Shown: positions 7,554 through 16,251 of the stretch, piece by piece
Layout: each line of letters starts with the position of its first letter
How positions within the stretch are numbered: the first letter of the stretch is position 1
From: Shiella aurantiaca
GTDB taxonomy: Bacteria > Bacteroidota > Bacteroidia > Cytophagales > Cyclobacteriaceae
NCBI GenBank assembly: GCA_030412945.1
Contig: JAUHJS010000004.1
Span: forward strand, 248,001 to 312,000
Reading direction: 5' to 3'
Length of the DNA: 64,000 nucleotides
Made by a program: the position numbers and the translations under genes
Notes under the pieces: model-generated
The model's database searches: none
Told to the model about the DNA's origin: nothing
What the model saw: only the letters and a program-made list of their open reading frames with translations

Positions 7554-9470
7554 CTATTCACTGTACATGATCTCATAAGCGCTTTGGTAAGCCTCTTGGC
7601 TTTGCACATAATCTAGTAAGTCAGAATAGAAGGGATGACTGCCTAAAGTGGTGCTATCACCCATAATAATCAGTTTTTTGCGTGCGCGGGTCATGGCCAC
7701 ATTGGTCCTACGGATATCGGCCAAAAAACCGATTTCGGCTTTCTCATTTGAGCGTACGAGGCTCATGGCAATACAATCTCGCTCCTGACCCTGAAAGGCA
7801 TCCACGGTATCAATGCTCAGGCGTTCGCCCATGGCAATCAGGTAGGGGTAATCGCTCATTTTCTTCCGTAACAACAGCACTTGGGCTTTGTAGGGCGCAA
7901 TAATGCCCATGCTAAAGGTTTCGCAGACTTCTGCCGGAAGGCGTTCCAACATGCGGTTTACCGCCACCAAAAGCCAGTGTGCCTCTTCAGTATTAAAGCG
8001 GCTGAGGGTTTCGGCATCCTGCTCTTCCATAAATCCGCATCCGGCCGTATCGATAAATTGCAAAGGTGCTTCTTCGGGTGCGAGGCGGTGCTGAGCCACT
8101 GTGGGGTGGGCTATTAAGCTATTTTGGTAAAAACGTTCCGAAGAAAAATGCATAATGACCTCATGCATGCGGTACTGGGTCAGCAGCATATGGTGGGTAT
8201 TGCTCTGGCGCTGTATGCATTTTTCAAACAAAGTGGTGGCAAGTCCTTCTCGTTCCGCTTCCACCGATTTTACGGTAGGGGGCAACTGCTGGTGATCACC
8301 TGCAAAAACTACCCGATGCGATTTCATAATCGGAATCCAGCAGGCTGGCTCTAAGCTTTGGGCTGCTTCATCAATAAATACTGTGAGGAATTGGCGGCCT
8401 TTCAATACATAATGATTGGCACCCACCAATGTGCAGGTAATGGCATCAGCTTTTTCCAGTAAGTCGTTGATGATATAATATTCCAGATGGTCGGCTTCTG
8501 CTTTGAGGGACTTCGCTTCCTGCATTAGTAGCTGGCGTTGTTCGCGTTCGGCACGGCCAAAGTGGCGCTTGTACTTGTGCGCCATGCTTCGCAGTTCTTC
8601 TGATTTCTTTCGGATGGCACGCAAATCTTTGAAATTGGCATGATGGGCAATGCGCGCGTCCAAGGTTTTGCTCAGGCTGGCTTCCGTTACCCGTGCCGGA
8701 TGCCCGATCCGCACGACCATCAGGCCCTCTTCCGAAAGTTTTTCGGTGAGTAAATCCACGGCTGCATTGCTGGGAGCGGCTACCAGCACCTGTTTTTCCG
8801 TTTTAAGTGTCATCAGGATGGCTTGCACCAAGGTAGTCGTTTTTCCTGTGCCCGGAGGGCCGTGGAGGATGGCGACATCTTGCGCGGAAAGCACCTTATT
8901 GAGGGCGGCATTTTGGCTTTCGTTTAGTCGCCCGATTTGCAAAGGCGGATGCGGAATGAATTGGGCGGGCTGATGGCCAAGCAGAATCTGCACCAGTTCA
9001 TGGCTACGCCCGCTGCTGGTTTTGATAAGTTCATGTAGGGCCGATTCCATTTCGCGGTAGCTGGCCTCGTCAAACATCACATCCACGCCCAGTTTACCTT
9101 CATCAATCCAGTCGGGGAGCTCATCTTCGTGGAGGGTAATCACCATTTGGTCATCACGCACATAATTGATTACTCCACCCACGTGTGGGTTTTCCCCTTT
9201 TCCGCCCTGATTGGTGAAGAGCGTCACCATTTTGCCCGACTGAAAAGCATGCGATTTGCCCTGCATACTACCTCGCTCCACTTCCACAATCAGGCGTTCG
9301 CCCATACCGATGTAGTACTTTTTTAAGGCCACCGGATACCAACAGATACCTTCTTGCTTTTTGCGCTCGATGGAGGTGTTCAGTACCTTATCTTTATACA
9401 GTTGTAGGTCGGCTTGGCGTTCCTTTTTGATGAGTTGTAATACGTGCTGGAGTTCTTCTTTGGCGGTCAT
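7554..9470 (-). CDS. UPF1/IGHMBP2-like superfamily 1 helicase
   Basis: A 638-residue ATP-dependent DNA/RNA helicase of the UPF1-like SF1B group. An N-terminal beta-barrel (about residues 50-135) precedes two RecA folds. Walker A is GPPGTGKT at 204-211, Walker B is VFIDEAAQS near 366-374 (DEAAQ is typical of this group), motif III is VFAGDHQQLPPT, and motifs V and VI are STIDTVDAFQGQE-like and TNVAMTRARKKL. Bacteroidota genomes often carry one such protein; the cellular role is not settled. The start ATG at 9470 follows a gap to the divergent lipoprotein gene. Confidence 0.92.
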   Translation of the reverse strand: MTAKEELQHVLQLIKKERQADLQLYKDKVLNTSIERKKQEGICWYPVALKKYYIGMGERLIVEVERGSMQGKSHAFQSGKMVTLFTNQGGKGENPHVGGVINYVRDDQMVITLHEDELPDWIDEGKLGVDVMFDEASYREMESALHELIKTSSGRSHELVQILLGHQPAQFIPHPPLQIGRLNESQNAALNKVLSAQDVAILHGPPGTGKTTTLVQAILMTLKTEKQVLVAAPSNAAVDLLTEKLSEEGLMVVRIGHPARVTEASLSKTLDARIAHHANFKDLRAIRKKSEELRSMAHKYKRHFGRAEREQRQLLMQEAKSLKAEADHLEYYIINDLLEKADAITCTLVGANHYVLKGRQFLTVFIDEAAQSLEPACWIPIMKSHRVVFAGDHQQLPPTVKSVEAEREGLATTLFEKCIQRQSNTHHMLLTQYRMHEVIMHFSSERFYQNSLIAHPTVAQHRLAPEEAPLQFIDTAGCGFMEEQDAETLSRFNTEEAHWLLVAVNRMLERLPAEVCETFSMGIIAPYKAQVLLLRKKMSDYPYLIAMGERLSIDTVDAFQGQERDCIAMSLVRSNEKAEIGFLADIRRTNVAMTRARKKLIIMGDSTTLGSHPFYSDLLDYVQSQEAYQSAYEIMYSE

Positions 9471-9585
9471 GAATGGGCAAATTACAGATACAAAGTAATC
9501 ATATATTCGGCTGCTTTGTTTGCCTTTTGCTGAGCTTTGCCATTTTTATTGTATTTTTACTAACACATCATTTTTTCGACATAGC

Positions 9586-10308
9586 ATGAAACGCCCTCAA
9601 TCTTTCTATTTTTTGCTAAGCCTAGTGCTTTTGGTAATAGCCTGCAAAGATCCGCACGAAAAGGAAATTACCGAAATGGAGCAGTATCTGCGCCAGAATC
9701 TGGGCATAACCTATTATCAATCGGAAGAGTTTTACCTGAGCGATACCATTTATCGCCAGCCCTATCTCGACTCGCTGTACCGATTAAAGCAACAGTACCT
9801 CGATACTTTTTCTCAGCTGGAGGTCTTACAAAAACCCATCAGTTTAGCCGAATTAGGCGAATTGCGCAACCAAGAGCTGAAATTTCGTGGCTTGCCAAAT
9901 TACTACGATGTGTTGTTCAGCAAACCCTGCGAAACGGCCTGGTGCCAAGAATTTAAAGCACAACTTACGGAGACGGACAGCCTAATTACGCAGTTTGCAC
10001 AATTAGGTGAGCAAAACATCACCCTCTGGGCCAATGTGGCTTGGTACAAGCATCGCAAGCACTACTTTTATGTGCAGCGCGATTCAGCAGCCTATTGGCT
10101 CGAATTGAAAAATGATTTGCAAACCGCCAAAAAGATTGACCAGCTTATCCGTAAACTGGAGAAGAACAATTCGGCTGAGGTGCTTTATTATGAAGCCTAT
10201 CACCGCTACCAAATGCACGATTCTACCGAGGCGGAATACACAGCTGAAATCAGAGTGCAGTACGATACCTTATTCCGTATTATGAAAATTTCTCCTTGGA
10301 ACCCTTAA
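9586..10308 (+). CDS. Lipoprotein of unknown function
   Basis: A 240-residue lipoprotein with signal MKRPQSFYFLLSLVLLVIAC; the lipobox VIAC puts the lipidated cysteine at about residue 20. The rest is highly helical and rich in Glu, Gln and Tyr. A CETAWC segment in the middle could hold a disulfide. The frame extends to 9520, but only the ATG at 9586 starts a lipoprotein signal. Its TAA overlaps the stop of the convergent cupin gene within the palindrome TTAA. The family is not recognised. Confidence 0.65.
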   Translation: MKRPQSFYFLLSLVLLVIACKDPHEKEITEMEQYLRQNLGITYYQSEEFYLSDTIYRQPYLDSLYRLKQQYLDTFSQLEVLQKPISLAELGELRNQELKFRGLPNYYDVLFSKPCETAWCQEFKAQLTETDSLITQFAQLGEQNITLWANVAWYKHRKHYFYVQRDSAAYWLELKNDLQTAKKIDQLIRKLEKNNSAEVLYYEAYHRYQMHDSTEAEYTAEIRVQYDTLFRIMKISPWNP

Positions 10309-10706
10309 TCGAGCCAAATGCGGTCGCTGCCATCGAAACGAGGCGATTGTATGGAGAGGACTTTGAGCGGAATTTCTGATTTCACGTACACGGCATGAGG
10401 GGTGTTTTTAGGGAGAAATATATAGTCTCCGGCTTTTACATTCAGTAAGGTGTTTTCAACAATCATTTCTCCGTAGCCTTCTAAGATGTATACACTTTCG
10501 GTGTGATGCTCATGCAGATGGAGTTTCACTTCTTTTTTAATGAAAATTACAAAACCCGAGCTTAGCGAATCTTGAAATAAGGGTTGAACGTGGATGTTTT
10601 CAAAATTTGCCGGAGCCTGCACGCGGCCAAGATTTTGAAACTGCTGGGCAAGGGAATCAAGAGAACTTGCCCAAAGTAGACCGAAAAATAGAATAAAGCG
10701 TAGCAT
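10305..10706 (-). CDS. Exported small cupin-domain protein
   Basis: A 133-residue protein with a signal peptide (MLRFILFFGLLWASSLDSLA) followed by one cupin barrel. The metal-site pattern is visible as HLHEHHTESVYILEG (cupin motif 1) and GDYIFLPKNTPHAVY (cupin motif 2, with His). It may bind a divalent metal; the substrate is unknown. I choose the ATG at 10706 because it opens a signal peptide, whereas the frame-extending ATG at 10751 does not. It is convergent with the lipoprotein gene and divergent from the radical SAM gene. Confidence 0.8.
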   Translation of the reverse strand: MLRFILFFGLLWASSLDSLAQQFQNLGRVQAPANFENIHVQPLFQDSLSSGFVIFIKKEVKLHLHEHHTESVYILEGYGEMIVENTLLNVKAGDYIFLPKNTPHAVYVKSEIPLKVLSIQSPRFDGSDRIWLD

Positions 10707-10780
10707 AGTGGGGGGATTTGTAGGTACTGCAAACAAAGGAATTTCTCGCACACTCGGAAAAAATCCCGTACATTTCTGCC

Positions 10781-11764
10781 ATGCGCCTGATTAAGCATCC
10801 TGTACTCTGCAACTACTACCTTACCTATCGCTGCAATGCCACGTGCTCGTTTTGCGATATTTGGGAGCGTCCTTCACCCTATGCCACGGTGGAGAATGTT
10901 CGACAGAACTTGCTCGACCTCAAGCGCTTGGGTGTGAAGGTGATTGACTTTACGGGAGGCGAACCCCTGCTGCACCGCGAGATGGATGTGCTGCTGCGCA
11001 TGGCCAAAGAAATGGGCTTCATCACCACGCTTACTACCAATGCCCTGCTGTACCCCAAATGGGCGGAGCGCATCCGCGGGCTGGTAGATATGCTGCATTT
11101 TTCTCTCGACTCAGCCGATAAATCTACCCACGATACTATGCGGGGCGTACCTTGTTTTGATTTTGTGATGGAATCCATACAGATAGCGCGCAGACTAGGC
11201 GAGCGCCCAGATATCCTTTTTACTGTATTTGAAAAAAATGTGGACGAGATAGAGGCTGTGTACCGAGAAATCAGCTATCCTAATCAACTGGTACTTTTGC
11301 TCAATCCCGTATTTGACTACAACCAAGTAGCTACCGGAGGAGGCCTTTCCGAAGCATCCCTTCAACAGGTGGAACATTGGGCGGCCAAGCCTTTGGTGTA
11401 TTGCAATCAGGCTTTTATTGAACTAAGGAGAAAGGGAGGCAACCGTACCAACAAGCCCGTGTGCAAGGCCGGAAGCAGTACGGTGGTTATTTCTCCAGAA
11501 AACAATTTGGTGCTTCCCTGCTACCATTTGGGACTGAAAGAACTACCGATAGAAGGAAAACTCTGGGAAGTGTACCGCTCGGCCGAAGCCCAAAAGCTTA
11601 TTGCCTTGGAGGGTCGCGCCCCAGGCTGCGAAGGATGTATGATTAACTGCTACATGCAACCTTCTTTTGCGGTAGAAATGAATCGCTATTGGTGGCAAGC
11701 CCTGCCTTCCACGCTCAAATACAACCGAATAAAGGGGACTTGGAAACAAATGCTGCCCTTTTAA
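10781..11764 (+). CDS. Radical SAM protein with SPASM-like C-terminal cysteines
   Basis: A 327-residue radical SAM enzyme. The cluster motif CNATCSFC (CxxxCxxC) sits near residue 20, and the SAM-binding GGEPLL near residue 60 follows. The C-terminal part carries extra cysteines (VCKAGSSTVVI, PCYHLG and CEGCMINCYM), an arrangement like SPASM/twitch domains that bind auxiliary iron-sulfur clusters. Such enzymes modify peptides or small molecules; no precursor peptide is seen nearby, so the substrate is unknown. The start MRLIKHPVLCNYYLTYRCN is typical. The neighbours (cupin, nqrF) do not reveal a pathway. Confidence 0.88.
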   Translation: MRLIKHPVLCNYYLTYRCNATCSFCDIWERPSPYATVENVRQNLLDLKRLGVKVIDFTGGEPLLHREMDVLLRMAKEMGFITTLTTNALLYPKWAERIRGLVDMLHFSLDSADKSTHDTMRGVPCFDFVMESIQIARRLGERPDILFTVFEKNVDEIEAVYREISYPNQLVLLLNPVFDYNQVATGGGLSEASLQQVEHWAAKPLVYCNQAFIELRRKGGNRTNKPVCKAGSSTVVISPENNLVLPCYHLGLKELPIEGKLWEVYRSAEAQKLIALEGRAPGCEGCMINCYMQPSFAVEMNRYWWQALPSTLKYNRIKGTWKQMLPF

Positions 11765-11832
11765 GTTAGGAGAATTATGCGGAGAGGTAATAAAAATTAG
11801 CTTTCTGTCAATGATTATTAAGGCCTAGGCCA

Positions 11833-11840
11833 TATATTTG
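11833..11840 (+). promoter_or_regulatory. -7 box before nqrF
   Basis: TATATTTG matches TAnnTTTG, 40 bases before the nqrF ATG. It supports independent transcription of nqrF, unlike its usual place at the end of an nqrABCDEF operon. The -33 element is not obvious. Confidence 0.5.
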
Positions 11841-11880
11841 CAATCGCTGATTTAAAGCACTAATTAAACCAGATAATTCA

Positions 11881-13176
11881 ATGACTTCTGTAGTTATCAC
11901 TGCCATAGCGGCATTTTCGGTTGTAATTCTTCTCTTGGTCTTTTTGCTCCTTTTTGCCCAGTCGAAATTGGTGCAGCAGGGCGATGTGGCCATCCTTATC
12001 AATGGGGAGAAGGAAATTAAAGTAGCGGCTGGTTCTTCTTTGTTAAGTACCTTGGCCAATGAAAAAATCTTCTTGCCCTCAGCCTGTGGTGGTGGTGGTA
12101 CCTGTGCCATGTGCAAATGTGTGGTAGATGAAGGCGGTGGCGATGTGTTGCCTACGGAAGTGGGGCATTTGAGCCGTTCTGAGAAGAAAGAAAACGTTCG
12201 CCTTTCTTGTCAGGTGAAAGTGAAAAATGATTTGAAAATCCATATTCCCGAAGAAATCTTCGGTATTAAGAAGTGGGAATGCGAAGTGGTGTCTAACTAC
12301 AACGTATCTACCTTCATTAAAGAATTTGTGGTGAAACTTCCTCCCGGTGAAAACCTACACTTCGAGGCGGGTGGTTATATCCAGATTGACGTTCCTGCCC
12401 TTGAGGTAGACTTCAAAACGATGGACATTACCCCTCACCCTGATTTGGGTCACAAGCAAGACGTATTCCAGAGCGACTGGGATAAGTTCAAGCTATGGGA
12501 TTTGAAGATGAAAAACGATGAGCCGATTTTCCGTGCCTATTCTATGGCCAACCACCCGGCTGAAGGAAATATCGTGATGCTGAACATCCGTATTGCTACG
12601 CCACCTTGGGATAGAGCCAATAACAAATGGATGGATGTAAATCCGGGTATTTGTTCTTCGTATGTATTCTCACGCAAGCCGGGCGATAAAGTAACGATCT
12701 CTGGTCCTTACGGTGAATTTAAAATCAACCCTACCCAGCGCGAAATGATTTACATTGGCGGTGGTGCAGGTATGGCGCCTTTGAGAGCACAAATTTTCCA
12801 CCTTTTCCACACCGAGAAATCGAACCGTAAAGTATCGTACTGGTATGGTGGACGTTCTAAGAAAGAGTTGTTCTATGTAGAGCACTTCCGCGAAATCGAA
12901 AAGAATTTCCCTAACTTCCAGTTCAACATTGGTTTGTCTGAGCCTATGGCAGAAGACAACTGGAAAGTGAAAGATAGCTTGAATGGTGAAGGTGATGGCT
13001 ATGTAGGCTTTATTCACCAAGTGTTGTATGATAACTATTTGAAAACACACGCTGAGCCGGAAGATATTGAATATTACCTATGCGGACCTCCTTTGATGAA
13101 CGCTGCGGTATTGAAGATGTTAGATGATTTGGGGGTTCCCTCTGAAAATATCAGGTTTGACGATTTCGGTGGCTGA
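11881..13176 (+). CDS. nqrF: Na+-translocating NADH:quinone reductase subunit F
   Basis: Subunit of the sodium-pumping NADH dehydrogenase that takes electrons from NADH through FAD to a 2Fe-2S cluster. The 431 residues contain an N-terminal membrane helix (about 5-26), a ferredoxin domain with cluster cysteines Cys69, Cys75, Cys78 and Cys110, an FAD-binding domain (RAYSMANHP) and an NAD-binding domain ([12 protein letters not shown], and [10 protein letters not shown] near the end). All key motifs are intact. The genes nqrA-E that normally precede it are absent from this window; it has its own promoter and terminator. Confidence 0.96.
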   Translation: MTSVVITAIAAFSVVILLLVFLLLFAQSKLVQQGDVAILINGEKEIKVAAGSSLLSTLANEKIFLPSACGGGGTCAMCKCVVDEGGGDVLPTEVGHLSRSEKKENVRLSCQVKVKNDLKIHIPEEIFGIKKWECEVVSNYNVSTFIKEFVVKLPPGENLHFEAGGYIQIDVPALEVDFKTMDITPHPDLGHKQDVFQSDWDKFKLWDLKMKNDEPIFRAYSMANHPAEGNIVMLNIRIATPPWDRANNKWMDVNPGICSSYVFSRKPGDKVTISGPYGEFKINPTQREMIYIGGGAGMAPLRAQIFHLFHTEKSNRKVSYWYGGRSKKELFYVEHFREIEKNFPNFQFNIGLSEPMAEDNWKVKDSLNGEGDGYVGFIHQVLYDNYLKTHAEPEDIEYYLCGPPLMNAAVLKMLDDLGVPSENIRFDDFGG

Positions 13177-13196
13177 TCCTACCGAATATGTATACC

Positions 13197-13224
13197 AAGG
13201 AGACCATCACGGTCTCCTTTTTTA
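13197..13224 (+). terminator. Rho-independent terminator after nqrF
   Basis: AAGGAGACC and GGTCTCCTT pair perfectly around the loop ATCAC, followed by a T-rich tail. It lies 20 bases past the nqrF stop. Confidence 0.9.
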
Positions 13225-13268
13225 TTTTCCATACCTTCTGTTTGGTTTTTTTATATCTTAGTGCTGGC

Positions 13269-14402
13269 ATGGATATTAAAATCTTTTTCAACTCAATAGA
13301 CGAAAGCCTTATAGGCGCGGAGCTTCCCCACGATAGCTTTTTAAAGAATTGCAAGGTCAATTTTGGGCTTATGCCCGATTACCAAGGGGCCGATATTGCT
13401 CTTATTGGCCTACCGCATCCCGAAGGAGCTTCCATGGCCCTTCGCAAAAAGCTGTATAGCTTGAAAAAAGGAACAGGTGCTTATAAAATTGTGGATTTGG
13501 GTAATATCCGAGAAGGACACGATGCAGAAGAAACCCATAACCGCGTGCGTGAGGTCTGTGAGACCTTGCTTTCACAAAATGTGCTTCCTATGCTTATAGG
13601 GGGTACCCACGACTACAGCTATGCCCAGTACCGCGCCTATGAAAGTATGGATAAGCTGATAAGCGTGATGGCTATCGATGCCTTTCTGGATATGGAAGAT
13701 GCCGAAATCAGCGCGCCCAATCATTGCCATACCCAAAAGCTATTGCTTCATCAGCCCAATTATCTCTTTAATTATTGCCACTTGGCTTACCAGAGTTATC
13801 TGGTGAATCCGGTAGAAACCTCGGTGTTGGAGCGTCTGTACTTTGAAACTTATCGCTTAGGGCAAATCCGTGAGAATATGCACGAAATGGAGCCGGTTAT
13901 CCGCAATGTGGATATGCTTAGCTTCGATATCACAGCTATTAAAATGAGCGATGCCCCCGGTACGGAACGCGCGCAACCTTTTGGTCTTACGGGCGAGGAG
14001 GCTTGCCAAATTTGCTGGTATGCAGGCCTGAACGAGAAACTGAGCGCCCTCGGCTTTTATGAGTACGACCCCGCCTTTGACGATGCCCGCGGCCGGACCG
14101 CCAGCGTGGTAGCCACCATGATCTGGTATTTTATCGAAGGCTTTTACCACAGGAAGAACGACAAGGGTTTTAAGAGCAACGACTACATCCGCTATGTGGT
14201 GTCTATGCAGAAAGACCCGGCCACCATGGTGTTTTACAAAAGCATTTTTACGGAAAAATGGTGGTTGGAAGTGCCTTATCCTTTTGAAAAGAATAAATAT
14301 GCCCGCAACTGCATAGTACCGTGCAGCTATTCCGATTACGAAACGGCCCTCAAAGGCCAATTGCCTGAGCGATGGCTCCAGACCTATGCAAAGCTCATCT
14401 GA
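13269..14402 (+). CDS. Degenerate arginase/formimidoylglutamase-fold protein
   Basis: A 377-residue member of the ureohydrolase (arginase/agmatinase/formimidoylglutamase) fold. The family's metal motifs are recognisable but altered: GGTHDYS in place of GGDHS, DAFLDMED in place of DAHxD (His replaced by Phe) and SFDITAIKMSDAPG in place of SxDxDxxDP (second Asp replaced by Thr). The binuclear manganese site is therefore probably lost or changed. The start is the ATG at 13269 (MDIKIFFNSID); the upstream extension runs back through the nqrF terminator. It overlaps the RDD gene by 17 bases. Databases may call it formimidoylglutamase, but activity is doubtful. Confidence 0.82.
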   Translation: MDIKIFFNSIDESLIGAELPHDSFLKNCKVNFGLMPDYQGADIALIGLPHPEGASMALRKKLYSLKKGTGAYKIVDLGNIREGHDAEETHNRVREVCETLLSQNVLPMLIGGTHDYSYAQYRAYESMDKLISVMAIDAFLDMEDAEISAPNHCHTQKLLLHQPNYLFNYCHLAYQSYLVNPVETSVLERLYFETYRLGQIRENMHEMEPVIRNVDMLSFDITAIKMSDAPGTERAQPFGLTGEEACQICWYAGLNEKLSALGFYEYDPAFDDARGRTASVVATMIWYFIEGFYHRKNDKGFKSNDYIRYVVSMQKDPATMVFYKSIFTEKWWLEVPYPFEKNKYARNCIVPCSYSDYETALKGQLPERWLQTYAKLI

Positions 14403-14733
14403 ACTCCGTACGCGAAGAATAAAAGCTGGAGTGGTAGACACCCTGCTTGCCTTAGCCTTATGCCTTATTCCCGTGCTGGGCGTGGCGTATTTCCTGTGCA
14501 AAGATGCCCTCTGGTGGGGACCTAGTGTGGGCAAAAAATGGCAAGGCTTAGTGGTGCAAACTACGCAAGGTGAGTCGATAAAAAGCCAATACGGGATTAG
14601 CATCCGTAGGAACCTATTGCTTGCCCTACCTCTTCTTGATTTACTGGAATGCTACCTTATATACACGGGTCGTGGTCTGGGCGACCGCTGGGCAGGAACT
14701 AAGGTGGTGGAGAGGGAGGAGGTTATTAAATAA
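14386..14733 (+). CDS. Small RDD-family membrane protein
   Basis: A 115-residue integral membrane protein. It has the RDD pattern: arginine-rich start followed by a helix with an aspartate (RRIKAGVVDTLLALALCLIP), a second helix (LLLALPLLDLLECYLIY) and the closing motif GRGLGDRWAGTKVV. Function of the family is mostly unknown (some members affect ion homeostasis). It starts inside the end of the arginase-like gene, in another frame, so the two are probably translationally coupled. It is on the short side for the family. Confidence 0.8.
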   Translation: MQSSSELRTRRIKAGVVDTLLALALCLIPVLGVAYFLCKDALWWGPSVGKKWQGLVVQTTQGESIKSQYGISIRRNLLLALPLLDLLECYLIYTGRGLGDRWAGTKVVEREEVIK

Positions 14734-14867
14734 TTGACAATAAACTACTTGCTAAATATTTTTGTTATTAAAAGGATATGCTTATCTTAAATTCACAAGT
14801 ACATTTAAGATTGATCCCTTATTAGCTGCAATAATTAAAGAATATAATGTGTTTAGCCATAATATTG

Positions 14868-14875
14868 TATATTTG
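14868..14875 (+). promoter_or_regulatory. -7 box directly before the protease cassette
   Basis: TATATTTG fits TAnnTTTG and ends 4 bases before the ATG at 14880. If used, the transcript would begin at or next to the start codon (leaderless). Confidence 0.5.
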
Positions 14876-14879
14876 AAGC

Positions 14880-15089
14880 ATGGAACCCAAAGCTAAAAAA
14901 GAAAAAAAATCCGAAAAACAGAACTTTATAAAGGAGTATGCTGAGATAATAAGCTCATCAAGAAGTTCCGTTGTTATAGAGTCAGAATGGACAAAGCCAG
15001 GGGACTATTTCCAAAAGTTAACGATGTATGACAATAATTATACTCCAGTTCCGACCCTTGGAGAAACCACATTGATTAACACTCTATAG
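14880..15089 (+). CDS. Small protein of unknown function paired with the SDH-family protease
   Basis: A 69-residue protein. It has a lysine-rich N-terminus (MEPKAKKEKKSEKQNF) and a soluble C-terminal part without a membrane segment. It ends 3 bases before the protease start, so the two are surely cotranscribed. No homologous family is recognised. The surrounding 1.5 kb is clearly more AT-rich than the flanking genes, which suggests acquisition from elsewhere. It might be an inhibitor, adaptor or substrate of the protease, but this is inference from position only. Confidence 0.6.
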   Translation: MEPKAKKEKKSEKQNFIKEYAEIISSSRSSVVIESEWTKPGDYFQKLTMYDNNYTPVPTLGETTLINTL

Positions 15090-15092
15090 GTT

Positions 15093-15998
15093 ATGCCAAA
15101 TTGGAATGAAGTTATCATTGAAATTCAACAAGAACAGCAGAAAAATCCTGGTGTTAACCCATTAGATACCGTAAGGCGCAAATACCTAAAAAAGGTTTCT
15201 GAGATTACAGGAAGAAACACAATTGCGTATTATTCAGGTTGGCTCCAAAAACCCACAGCTCCTGGGACAGCAGTAGGGGACAAAGACAAATCCGGGTTTA
15301 TGCTGGGTATAAATAAACTAGATAGGAGTCAAGGTTTAGATTTAATCCTGCATACGCCAGGAGGAGATATTGCTGCAACAGAATCCTTGGTTGATTACCT
15401 TTATTCAATGTATGGTAAAGATATAAGAGTTATTGTTCCACAAATCTCAATGTCTGCTGGAACAATGATTGCTTTTGCTTCTAAGGAAATTGTAATGGGA
15501 AAACATTCTAATTTAGGCCCCATTGACCCACAAATGGGTGGTTTAGCATGTCAAGCAGTTCTAAACGAATTTGAGCAAGCAAAAGAAGATATAAAGCGAA
15601 ACCCACATTCAGCTTCTTTATGGCAAGTAATTATTGGTAAATATCATCCAACTTTTTTGGGCGCATGTAAGCAAGCAATCGAATGGTCTGAAAAAATGGT
15701 GTCTGACTGGTTGGAGAATAATATGTGTAATGGAGATAAGCAGAAAGTACAAAAGATTGTTGGGACTTTCTCTAATCATAGTGTACAAAAGTCTCACGCT
15801 AGACATATTTCTAAAAAAGAGTGTGTTGAGGTCGGATTAGTTATCTCTGATTTGGAAAGTAATCAAGATCTTCAAGATGCGGTTTTGACCACACACCATG
15901 CTTTTATGCACACATTCTCGAATACGCACTGTGTTAAAATAATTGAAAACCATATCGGTATTGCGTATATTGAACAAGCCGCTCCTCCATCAAAATGA
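15093..15998 (+). CDS. SDH-family Clp-fold serine protease (PF01972-like)
   Basis: A 301-residue soluble protein with the crotonase/ClpP-like fold of the serine dehydrogenase proteinase group. The oxyanion-hole glycines appear in LHTPGGDIAATESLVDYL (about residues 87-104), the nucleophile is probably Ser121 in ISMSAGTMIAFA, and the conserved LGPIDPQMGG (141-150) follows. There is no signal peptide or transmembrane helix, unlike SppA or NfeD-type relatives, so it should act in the cytoplasm. The C-terminal third is not recognisable. It is AT-rich compared with its neighbours and is preceded by a 69-aa partner gene. The substrate is unknown. Confidence 0.85.
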   Translation: MPNWNEVIIEIQQEQQKNPGVNPLDTVRRKYLKKVSEITGRNTIAYYSGWLQKPTAPGTAVGDKDKSGFMLGINKLDRSQGLDLILHTPGGDIAATESLVDYLYSMYGKDIRVIVPQISMSAGTMIAFASKEIVMGKHSNLGPIDPQMGGLACQAVLNEFEQAKEDIKRNPHSASLWQVIIGKYHPTFLGACKQAIEWSEKMVSDWLENNMCNGDKQKVQKIVGTFSNHSVQKSHARHISKKECVEVGLVISDLESNQDLQDAVLTTHHAFMHTFSNTHCVKIIENHIGIAYIEQAAPPSK

Positions 15999-16251
15999 GT
16001 ATAGCTCAGTCGTTTGACCTAAGAAAGTATTAAAGGTTAATTGTGTCTAATTTAGGTTTTATGCCTTAGTTCGCGGAATACAAAAGCCAGCAAGTTCTCC
16101 TCTTCTAAAGATTTGTCATATTAAAATTTAGGCCGTATTTCTGTCAATCGAAAAATAGAATATCACCTGTTTCCTCCTGCTGGTTTCTTCATTCATATTA
16201 TCCAAATATAGTGCTTAATTAAGCGTACGCAGCACTGTAATAGCACCACCC

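Noticed and set aside
16001..16251. Possible tRNA-like or regulatory RNA near TATAGCTCAGT after the protease gene
   Set aside because: Only a D-arm-like word is present; no matching acceptor, anticodon or T arm follows.
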